Source: CAVQJU01 sp963755195 (lineage in GTDB: Bacteria > Acidobacteriota > Vicinamibacteria > Vicinamibacterales > CAVVIG01). From it: a DNA stretch of 64,000 nucleotides. Positions 47,249-55,411 of this stretch are shown here, in pieces. Position 1 is the first letter of the stretch. Each line of letters opens with the position of its first letter. The notes under the pieces are model-generated. The model was not told where the DNA came from. It saw nothing but the letters and a program-made list of their open reading frames with translations, and did no database searches. The stretch is from contig CAVWIZ010000004.1 in assembly GCA_963755195.1 (NCBI GenBank), positions 310,001 to 374,000 of the forward strand, read 5' to 3'. Made by a program: the position numbers and the translations under genes.

Positions 47249-47284
47249 TTGACCTTCTACACGTGTCCGATTTAACGTGTAGAA
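47249..47284 (+). promoter_or_regulatory. Promoter with PadR-type palindromic operator
   Basis: A perfect inverted repeat TTCTACACGT-N10-ACGTGTAGAA occupies 47255-47284. The left arm starts directly after a -35 TTGACC (47249-47254). A -10 (TTAACG, 47272-47277) lies at 17 bp and overlaps the right arm. A repressor bound here would block RNA polymerase. The next gene encodes a PadR regulator, so autoregulation is likely. Confidence 0.65.
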
Positions 47285-47300
47285 GAACGAGGCATACACG

Positions 47301-47645
47301 ATGGCGGACAAATCCGACCTGCCCCAGGGCACGCTCGACCTCCTCATCCTGAAGATCGTCGCACTTGGCCCCGTCCATGGTTACGCGATCGCGCAGCGCC
47401 TGCAGCAGGTCTCTCGAGACGTCGTTCAGGTCCCGCAGGGGTCGCTCTATCCCGCCTTGCACCGGCTCGAGAATCGTGGTCTGCTCGCCGCGGTGTGGGA
47501 GAACACCGACACCGGGCGCGAGGCGAAGTTCTATCGCCTGACCCGGAAAGGCCGCGCGCAACTCGAGACGGAGACGGCAAGCTGGCAGCGATTGACGGGG
47601 GCCGTCAGCCTCATCCTGAAAATTCCCGCAGGGGAGCCTAGGTGA
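47301..47645 (+). CDS. PadR-family transcriptional regulator (acidobacterial type)
   Basis: The 114-residue protein opens with LPQGTLDLLILKIVALGPVHGYAI, the standard PadR winged-helix start, followed by VPQGSLYPALHRLENRGLL (recognition helix and wing) and a short C-terminal dimer helix. It belongs to the acidobacterial PadR group that is encoded next to ADOP permeases. Its stop overlaps the start of the permease gene (GTGA). It probably represses this operon through the palindrome upstream and might also act at the similar site before 55412. Confidence 0.9.
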   Translation: MADKSDLPQGTLDLLILKIVALGPVHGYAIAQRLQQVSRDVVQVPQGSLYPALHRLENRGLLAAVWENTDTGREAKFYRLTRKGRAQLETETASWQRLTGAVSLILKIPAGEPR

Positions 47646-50281
47646 TCCGGCTGTTTCGTCTCTTCCGTCGCCAACGGCTCGAAGAGCAGCTCGACAAAGA
47701 GCTGCGATTCCATCTCGACGAACACGCGGCGGATCTGGCTGCGCGGGGCCACACGCGGGAACAGGCGAGGCGAGCCGCCACACTCGCGCTCGGCGGCGCC
47801 GAGTCCGTGAAAGAGGCCTCGCGCGATGTTCGCGGCACACGCTGGCTGGACGATGCGCTGCAGGATGCCCGCTACGGCTGGCGCGCGCTCTGGCAGCGAC
47901 CCGGGTTTGCTGTCGTGACGCTGTGCACGCTCGCGCTCGGCATCGGCGCGACGACCGTCATGTTCACCGTCCTCTACGGCGTGCTGCTCAAGCCGCTGCC
48001 GTATCCCGATCCGGAGCGGTTGGTCGCGGTGTTGACGCACACGGACAAGTACGGCGAACTGTGGGGCATTTCGTATCTCAACTTTGTCGACGCCGAGCTC
48101 CAGGCTCGCGCGCTGGCGCCAGTGGCGGCGTGGGCCTATGGGGGAGGCACGATCGGTCAGTCCGGGGACGCGGAATACGCCGAGGGCCGGCAGATTTCCT
48201 CACAACTGTTTTCCGTGTTCAACGTCATGCCGTCCCTGGGACGTCCGTTCCTCCCGGAAGAAGACAAGCCTGGCGGGGCGCCTGTCGTCATCATCAGCCA
48301 TGAACTGTGGCAGCGCCGCTTCGGCGGGAAGCCGTCGGCGATTGGTCTGCCGCTGCTCCTCGACGGAAAGCCGTCCACTGTCGTCGGCGTCGCGCCGGAC
48401 GGTTTCGAGCTCGACGGCAACGCCAGCGTGTTCACGCCGCTTGGTCAAAACCCTGAACGACGCATGGGGAACCGGCTCGCGAATTTCCTTCACGTCGTGG
48501 CCCGTCTCCGCGATGGCATGACGCCGGTTCAGGCGCAGTCCGAGCTCTCCGTCATCAGTCAGCGCCTCGCGGCCCAATACCCCGAAGCAAACGCCGGCCG
48601 CAGTTTTCGACTGCAGCCGCTCCTCCAGGAACGGGTCGGCACCATCCGGTCCACGCTCTGGCTGCTCCTGGGCGCCGTCACCCTCGTCCTCCTGATCGCG
48701 TCGGCGAATGTCGCGAGTCTGCTGCTGGCCCGCGCGGTCTCGCGTGAACGCGAAGTCGCGATGCGTGCGGCGCTCGGCGCCGGCCGCGGCCGGCTGGTGC
48801 GTCAGTGTCTGACTGAGAGCGCGATCCTGGGACTCTTCGGAGGCGCACTTGGTGTGGGCCTCGCAGCCCTGGCGATTCGCCCGTTCGTGCTGCTGTGGCC
48901 GGGGAGCTTGCCTCGGGCCGAGGAGATCGCGCTCGATTGGCGGGTGCTGCTGTTTGCCCTCGCCGTGTCCTTGTTGACGAGCCTTCTCTTCGGACTGGCC
49001 CCGGCGCTGCGTCTCCCCTCACGCGGGCTGGAACAGGAGCTCCGCGGTGGTGGTCGGACGATCGGCGGAGCGGCCCGTCGTCTCCACAGCGCGTTCGTGA
49101 TGTCCGAGATCGCCCTCGCTGTGGTGTTGCTCGTGGCTGCCGGCATCCTTGGCCGCACGATGGTGCGGCTCTCGTCGACGGACCCCGGCGTTGACGTCCA
49201 CAACGTGCTGACCTCGCACGTCGCGCTTGCGCCCGCCGCGCTGCAAAGCGCAGCGCAGATGCGCGCCGCCTGGCGCGACGTCCTGGATCGTGCCGGCCAG
49301 GTGCCCGGCGTCCAGTCCGTCGCGCTCAGCGACATCATCCCGATGCGTGTAGGCCAGAACGGACTTGGCTACTGGACCACGCCTGCGCCGCCGCCATCGG
49401 ATCAAATGCCCATGGCGTTGGCGTCCTCGGTGTCGCCGGAGTATCTGAAGGTCATGGGCATTCCGCTCCGTCAGGGGCGCTTCTTCGACGAGCACGATCG
49501 CCTGGACGCCGAGCAGGTCGTGGTGATCGACGAGGTGCTGGCGCAGCACGCGTTTCCCCGTCAGGACGCCGTCGGCCAGCGTCTCTTTGTTCAGGCGCTC
49601 GGTCAGGCTCCGCTTCGCGTCGTCGGCGTCGTCGGTCATGTCCGTCACTGGGGGCTGGCTGGCGACGATCAAGCCCAGATGCGGGATCAGATCTACTATC
49701 CCTTCGCACAAGTTCCGGACTCGTTGATGCGTTTGTTTTCCTCGTTCATGTCGATAGCCGTCCGCTCCGATGTTCCACCGGCGAATGTCGTCGAGCCGCT
49801 CCGGCGCGACTTGCGCGCGGCCGCCGGCGGCCACACGCTCTATCAGATTCGGACGATGGAGCAGTTGGCCAGCGGTTCGCTTGGCCGCCAGCGCTTTCTC
49901 ATGATGTTGTTTGGGATATTTGCCGCGGTGGCCTTGCTGCTGGCATGCATCGGCATCTACGGCGTGTTGGCGTACGTGACCAGCCAGCGGGTGCCTGAGT
50001 TCGGCGTGCGGATGGCGCTTGGAGCGACCGCTTACGATGTCATGCGGCTGGTCCTGCGGCAGAGCTCTCGCATGATTCTTGTCGGCGCCGCCGCGGGACT
50101 CGTGATTGCGATCGCCGTCGCGCGGCTCATCGAGCGGCTCGTCGCAGGAGTGCAGTCGACGGAACCGCTGACGTTCGCCGTCATGATCGCCGTGCTCGTG
50201 TCTGCAGGCCTGCTCGCGAGTGCCATCCCGGCCCGCCGTGCCGGTCGTATCGAGCCGATGAAGGCTCTTCGACAGGACTAG
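47642..50281 (+). CDS. ADOP-type ABC permease (MacB/FtsX fold, duplicated)
   Basis: The intact 879-residue protein belongs to the acidobacterial duplicated orphan permease family. It has an N-terminal leader with LEEQLDKELRFHLDEHAADLAARG, then two units of MacB periplasmic core plus FtsX helices. The first membrane segment is VVTLCTLALGIGATTVMFTVLYGV, the first FtsX helix group is around LLLGAVTLVLLIASANVASLLLARA, and the last part ends RRAGRIEPMKALRQD. The ATPase partner is not adjacent, as usual for the family. Substrate is unknown; related MacB-type proteins export peptides or lipids or work as mechanical couplers. Confidence 0.92.
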   Translation: MIRLFRLFRRQRLEEQLDKELRFHLDEHAADLAARGHTREQARRAATLALGGAESVKEASRDVRGTRWLDDALQDARYGWRALWQRPGFAVVTLCTLALGIGATTVMFTVLYGVLLKPLPYPDPERLVAVLTHTDKYGELWGISYLNFVDAELQARALAPVAAWAYGGGTIGQSGDAEYAEGRQISSQLFSVFNVMPSLGRPFLPEEDKPGGAPVVIISHELWQRRFGGKPSAIGLPLLLDGKPSTVVGVAPDGFELDGNASVFTPLGQNPERRMGNRLANFLHVVARLRDGMTPVQAQSELSVISQRLAAQYPEANAGRSFRLQPLLQERVGTIRSTLWLLLGAVTLVLLIASANVASLLLARAVSREREVAMRAALGAGRGRLVRQCLTESAILGLFGGALGVGLAALAIRPFVLLWPGSLPRAEEIALDWRVLLFALAVSLLTSLLFGLAPALRLPSRGLEQELRGGGRTIGGAARRLHSAFVMSEIALAVVLLVAAGILGRTMVRLSSTDPGVDVHNVLTSHVALAPAALQSAAQMRAAWRDVLDRAGQVPGVQSVALSDIIPMRVGQNGLGYWTTPAPPPSDQMPMALASSVSPEYLKVMGIPLRQGRFFDEHDRLDAEQVVVIDEVLAQHAFPRQDAVGQRLFVQALGQAPLRVVGVVGHVRHWGLAGDDQAQMRDQIYYPFAQVPDSLMRLFSSFMSIAVRSDVPPANVVEPLRRDLRAAAGGHTLYQIRTMEQLASGSLGRQRFLMMLFGIFAAVALLLACIGIYGVLAYVTSQRVPEFGVRMALGATAYDVMRLVLRQSSRMILVGAAAGLVIAIAVARLIERLVAGVQSTEPLTFAVMIAVLVSAGLLASAIPARRAGRIEPMKALRQD

Positions 50282-50330
50282 TAGCCCGTACACGATGGTT
50301 GACTACCCCAACACGCAATAGACTACCGGG

Positions 50331-51176
50331 ATGCTGACGACCGGCCCCGTCTGCCCCAGTTGCGGCGCGGCGCAGCCCGACCCCTTCTGCTCCCGCTGCG
50401 GCGAAAAACGCATCGGCGCCCACGACTATTCCCTCGCGCGCTTTTTCGAGAACGCACTCGAGACGTTCACGCACTTCGACTTCAAGGCGCTCAAGGCCCT
50501 CCGATTCCTGGTCAGCAAGCCTGGGTTCCTCACGAGCGAGTACATGGAAGGCCGTCGCCGGGGCTACGTCGGCCCGGTGCAGTTGTTCATTATCACGAAC
50601 GTGATCTTCGCGCTGCTGATCGGCTTCACTGGCTGGGTGCCGTTCAATACGCCGCTGGGCGTCCAGATCACGCAGGGACCTCAGATGGCGCTGAAGCGCT
50701 CCCTCGCCGATGCCAGGATGGCGCGCCACAACCTCAGCCCGGATGAGTTCGCGCGGGCGTTCGACGCCGCGGCCAACGTGCAGTCGAAGACCTGGATCTT
50801 CTCGATGATTCCCGCCTTCGCCTTGCTGTTGGCGGTCCTGTATGGGTTTCGCCGCTATGTCGTTCAGCATCTGGTCTTCGCCGCACACTTCTACGCCTTC
50901 CTGCTGTTGGCGATCCTCTCGTTCGCCCTCCTGTTTGATTACGTGCTCCGGCCGGCTGTGGTGAGATTCAGGTTCCGGGTGGATGGAGAGCTGCTGTCGG
51001 TCATCTACATTTGGTCGATTGCCGTCGTCTACTTGTTCTTCGCCCTTCGCCGTGCGTACGGAGATCGCCGGTTGAGCGCCGCCGCCCGGTCTGTCGTGCT
51101 GACCATCGCCGTTCTGCCAATCCTCCAGGCATACCGGTTTCTGCTCTTCTTCGTGACACTCTGGGCGATGCACTAG
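50331..51176 (+). CDS. DUF3667 membrane protein with zinc ribbon
   Basis: The 281-residue protein starts with a zinc ribbon CPSCG-N7-FCSRCGEKR, then the DUF3667 segment (FDFKALKALRFLVSKPGFLTSEYMEGRR) and four to five membrane helices, e.g. LFIITNVIFALLIGFTGWV, SMIPAFALLLAVLYGF and AFLLLAILSFALLF. The family is widespread and uncharacterised; relatives lie near transport genes. It follows the ADOP gene after 50 bp without overlap. Confidence 0.88.
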   Translation: MLTTGPVCPSCGAAQPDPFCSRCGEKRIGAHDYSLARFFENALETFTHFDFKALKALRFLVSKPGFLTSEYMEGRRRGYVGPVQLFIITNVIFALLIGFTGWVPFNTPLGVQITQGPQMALKRSLADARMARHNLSPDEFARAFDAAANVQSKTWIFSMIPAFALLLAVLYGFRRYVVQHLVFAAHFYAFLLLAILSFALLFDYVLRPAVVRFRFRVDGELLSVIYIWSIAVVYLFFALRRAYGDRRLSAAARSVVLTIAVLPILQAYRFLLFFVTLWAMH

Positions 51177-51188
51177 TGTCTTCGTGGT

Positions 51189-54065
51189 CTACCGGCGTTC
51201 CGGATTCTGGATGACGGTCACCGAGTTGTCGGTCTTCAGATACGTCTGCGCCGCGTCGTGAATCGCGCTGCTGGTGAGCGCGGCGATGTGGTCGGGCAGG
51301 TGCTCAACCTCTGCCACGTTCTTCCCGCCGGCTTCCTCGTAGTCTCTCGCGATGGCGTTCAGCAGGTACCCGTTGTCCTGGCTGTCGCGCTCGAAGTCGC
51401 GCAGGAGCGACCCGCGAACGGCCGCCAGCTGCTGCGGTGACAGCCGCACGTCCCTGATGAAGGCGATCTCCTGCCACACTCGCTGCACCAGCGAGTCGGT
51501 CCGCGCCGGATCGCACGTCCACTCGATGCGCAGCGCATATTGCGGACGGGGGAACTTCTGCGTCTCGAGATTCGCGGTGATGCTGTACGTGCCGCCGAGG
51601 TCCTGCCGGATGGTGTCGAACAGCCGCGACTGCAGCAGCATCGTCACCGCCCGCATCGCGAGCCTGCGCGGCGCGTCGTACTCGAACGGCCCCGAGAGCA
51701 CGATCGCGACGTTGCTCTTCGGCGCGATGCCCATGGTGATGGTTTTTTCGATCTTGCCGGCCGGCGGCGCGATGCCGACGTCGCGCCACGTTTCTTTCGC
51801 ACGCGTCGCGGGCAGGCTGGCGATGTAGGTTTCGACCAGCGGCTTGATCGCGTCGGTCTTGAAGCTGCCGACGAAGACGAATGTAAAGTTGCTCGCGTCG
51901 GCGAAACGCGCCTTGTAGAACGCCAGCGCCTTCTCGAGGTTCCACTCGGCCACCGTCGCCGGCGTCTCGGGCTGCCGCCGCGGGTGGTTGCCGCTGAGCG
52001 CCGCCTGGATCGTGCGGTTGAACACCACATCGGGGCTCGCGTTCTGGTTCGCCAGCAATGCCTTCGCCTGCGCCGCCATCGCGGCGAACGCGGCCGGATC
52101 CGCGCGCGGCTGCGTGAATTCCAGATAGAGAAGCTGGAACATCGTCTCGAGATCCTGCGGCGTGCTCCCGCCCTGCATGCCTTCGCTCGTCTCGCCGATG
52201 AAGGGCCGCACGACGGCGGCCTTGCCCGCGAGCATCTTCTCCAGGGCGACGAGGCTGAACGCTCCCACGCCGCCGGTCCGGACCGCATCGTCGGCAACGC
52301 GAGCGGACCGGACGTCGGCGTCGCTCGCGAGCGACGTGCCGCCCGGCGCGGTCGCGCGAAACAGAATCTGCTCGGCCCTGAGCGTCGTCGGCTTGAGCAC
52401 GACCGTGGCGCCGTTCGAGAGGGTCCACTCGGTCAGGCCGGCCTCCGGTCGTTCGGTCGTGCGCACAATCGTGCCGCGTTGCGGCGGCGCGTCCATGAGC
52501 GTCTGACGCGTGAGCGTGTCTACGTAGGCTCCCGGCCGGCGCGCCGATGCCGTTTTCACCACCTCGGCGAGCTGCGCCTGGGTCGGCGGCACGACGCCCG
52601 AGGCGTCGGGCGCCTGCACGACGACCAGCCGATTGCGATCGGGAAACCAGTCGGCGACGAGGGCGTTGATTTCCGCCAGCGTGATGCCCGGAACGAGCCG
52701 GCGATGGAAGGCGAGCTCCTGCCAGATGGTCGGCAGCGCTTCGGCCTGCAGAAAGTTTCGCGTGTACTCGTCGGCTCTGCTGGACGATTCGCGGTCGGGG
52801 CTTTGCGTCACCGATCGCTCGTAGCTTCGCATCATGGACTCTTTTGCGCGCGCCAGCTCGGTGGCCGTGAAGCCGAACCGCGCCACGCGCTGGAGCTCGG
52901 TGATGAGCGCGTCGAGGCCCCGCGCCACGCCGTCGTTCGCGACGAGGGCTTCGAGCGACGGCCTCGTCGCGCGTCGCGCGTCAGCGGAAACAGCTCGCGT
53001 CCCGCCCTCGCTTCGAGAAACGGCGGGTTCGACCCTTCGCGCAGCTCGTTGAACCGGTCGCTGAGCATGCCGCCGAACAACTGATCGCGGATGATCTCGC
53101 GGTAGCCGCCCACGGTGCCCTGATTGCGGGCGGGACGGAGGTTGGTGAGCTCGACGACCGTCGCCGTGGTCTCCTTGTCGGTGACGATGGCGTAGCGCGT
53201 GCCGGGACGATCCGGCACGTCGAAGGTCGGCCGCGGCCGCGCGGGCTTCGGCGCCTCGAGAGCGCGAGAAATGCGACTTGATCATCGCGACCGTGGCGTC
53301 GCGATCGATGTCGCCGACGGCAATCACGGCCATGAGATTCGGCCGGTACCAGTCGCGGTAGAAGCGCGTCAGCGGCCGCACGCGACGCGTTGGCGATGAT
53401 GTCGGGGTCGCCGATGACCGGGCGATCCGCATAGCGCGATCCCTCGAGCTGCGCGCGCCGCACCGTATCGGCCGTGCGCTCGCTCGCGCCAAGGTTCATG
53501 CGCCACTCCGACAGCACGATGCCGCGCTCGCGCTCGATGCCGCTCTGATCGAACGAAGCGCCCTGCGCCCAGTCCTCCAGCACGAGCATCGCGCGGTTGA
53601 GGACTCCGGGCACGTCGGTCGGCACGCGGAGCGTGTATTGCGTGTCGTTGTAGCGGGTCGAGGCGTTCGCGTCCGGCCCGATGCTCAACCCGAGCGACGA
53701 CAGAAACTCCCAGGAGGTCTCGCGCCCGGAAAGTTCTGCGTGCCCTCGAACTCCATGTGCTCGACGAAATGCGCCAGGCCCTTCTGGTCGTCGTCTTCGA
53801 GCACCGAGCCGGCCTTGACGACCAGCCGCAGCTCGGCGCGACGAGCCGGCCTGCCGTTCGGGCGGACGTAGTAGCGAAGCCCGTTCGGCAGGGTGCCGAC
53901 CGTCGCATCGGGGTCCACCGGCATCAGCTGGGAGAGTGTGTAGGAGGCAACGGACGCCGCGGACGTCTCGCGTCCGGGAGCTGCCGTCTGGCCTGTGACG
54001 AGCGGCTGCGCGGCCAGCACGCTCGCGGACAAGCCCAACAGGAGGAAGAGGCGTCGGAAAGTCAC
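51189..54065 (-). CDS. M16-family zinc metallopeptidase, secreted (frameshifted)
   Basis: A signal peptide (LFLLLGLSASVLAAQ) is followed by an M16 domain with the inverted zinc motif HFVEH (99-103) in GLAHFVEHMEFEG. Downstream are typical M16 words: IERERGIVLSEWRMNLG, FYRDWYRPNLMAVIAVGDID, and a second inactive domain pair with ASNFTFVFVGSFKTDAIKPLVETYIASLPA. Four frameshifts, near 53710, 53390, 53260 and 52980, split it. Repaired, it is about 955 residues, the usual size of the PqqL-like periplasmic group. It probably degrades peptides in the periplasm. Confidence 0.85.
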
Positions 54066-54142
54066 CTCACTATGCTACTTCGGGACCGACCACTGTTAGT
54101 CACCAGTCACGATCCACGAGCCACCAGTCGTGAGCCAGCCGG
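54066..54142. repeat. ACCAGTCACGA-word spacer
   Basis: The spacer between two minus-strand genes is built from near-repeats: GTCACCAGTCACGATCCACGA followed by GCCACCAGTCGTGAGCCAG. Part of it can fold (CACGA with TCGTG). It seems to be another member of the word-type intergenic repeats. Confidence 0.35.
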
Positions 54143-55159
54143 CTAAGGAGTGGCGGCGGCTGCAGCGGCGACAAGTGCGGCGAGCGCCTCGTCACGGCTG
54201 CCTTTCCCATCGAGATATGGCTTCCAGATCTCCAGAACGGCGGGTCGCAGGCGCTCGGCCGGGACTCGGGCGCCGGAGAGCGACAGCCGCCAGATCTGCA
54301 GCGAATCCACCACCGGTACGTGTTCTGGATGCAGCCGCCGGACGGCCTCACCCGAGGTGAAGAAGATTAGCGCGTGCGACAAGTCCACCGGGACGGTGAC
54401 GCTGCGTGGCGTGGCCTGCGCGCGCAGCATCGCCTCGACGTCGTTGTCCCACTGATGCATGCCTTCGTGGAAGACACCTTCGAGCGGATACCAGCGATCG
54501 TTCGCCGGATTGGGGTTGGACGACAGAATCATCACGTTGCCCGTGTACCAAAAGGCGCCCGCGAAGTTCGAGTAGGCGACGACGTGCGTGGGGTAGGGCC
54601 GCTCGGGCCAGCGCACATGGTAGGCACGTGTGAGGAACGAGACGATCGCCGGACCATCGCGTTCGATCGCCTGCTGCAGCGCAGCGACGTACTGTTCGTT
54701 CATCGCGCGATGGCGCGTCCACCACCCTTTGCGATAGATCGGCGCCGCCCGTTCGAGTGTCGCTCGTGCGGCCGGATCCAACGTCGAGACGGGAAAGGCG
54801 GGGACGTCACCGGTGTTCGCCAGCCTGATGGTGATTGCGGCGAGCGGCGCCTGAAAGAACGACGTTTGCCGGCTCAGCCCGCCGGCGTACGTCGAGACGA
54901 CCTCCTGCCACGTCTGACGCTCGTCGTCCGTCAACGAGTTGAGTCCCCGCTGTTCGTCATCAGGCGCGCTGACGACGGCCGGCTGTTTCGCGTCGGCCGC
55001 TCCGCTGTGCGCGCGGCCCAGCACGTACAGGTAGTGGTGCAGGTTCAGCCAGAAGTCGTTTGCGGTGAAATGAAAGAGTTCCGTCGAGCCGCCCTGCGCC
55101 GCGGCCAGGGTCAGGGCGCTCGTCACCAACGGGGCCAGCAGCCACGCTCTCAGACGCAT
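54143..55159 (-). CDS. Secreted protein with HExxH motif (possible metallopeptidase)
   Basis: The 338-residue protein has a signal peptide (LLAPLVTSALTLAAAQ) and an HEGMH sequence at 231-235 (GVFHEGMHQWDND), which fits the zinc-binding HExxH of metallopeptidases. The remainder is helical with ANDFWLNLHHYLYVLGRAHSG and VVAYSNFAGAFWYTGNV, and ends in a poly-Ala stretch. I do not recognise a named family. The neighbouring M16 peptidase lies 77 bp downstream. Confidence 0.7.
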   Translation of the reverse strand: MRLRAWLLAPLVTSALTLAAAQGGSTELFHFTANDFWLNLHHYLYVLGRAHSGAADAKQPAVVSAPDDEQRGLNSLTDDERQTWQEVVSTYAGGLSRQTSFFQAPLAAITIRLANTGDVPAFPVSTLDPAARATLERAAPIYRKGWWTRHRAMNEQYVAALQQAIERDGPAIVSFLTRAYHVRWPERPYPTHVVAYSNFAGAFWYTGNVMILSSNPNPANDRWYPLEGVFHEGMHQWDNDVEAMLRAQATPRSVTVPVDLSHALIFFTSGEAVRRLHPEHVPVVDSLQIWRLSLSGARVPAERLRPAVLEIWKPYLDGKGSRDEALAALVAAAAAATP

Positions 55160-55346
55160 TCGATGCCTCCCGCGATCGCGCGATTGTCGCGATTGTATCG
55201 CTCACGTTTTGACGACACGAACGAGTTGCCGGTTGGGATCGCGCCATTGTAGCGGCCGGCCGGGCCAGCCTCGAGCCCCAGTGGAACAAACATCTGACAG
55301 GCCGTGTCATATGTCCGGGCCGACCTGCATGTCGTCACGAGACACC

Positions 55347-55380
55347 TTGCACTTCTACTCGTGGCGCTGTATATGTAGAA
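55347..55380 (+). promoter_or_regulatory. Promoter with PadR-like half-sites before second ADOP gene
   Basis: TTGCAC (55347-55352), 17 bp and TATATG (55370-55375) form a plausible promoter. TTCTAC (55353-55358) starts directly after the -35, and GTAGAA (55375-55380) follows, as in the operator at 47255-47284. The half-sites are 22 bp apart here and 24 bp there, and the inner bases are less symmetric. Confidence 0.5.
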
Positions 55381-55411
55381 GGCAGAGGTGTATGGCTGAC
55401 GGGGGAACGCG

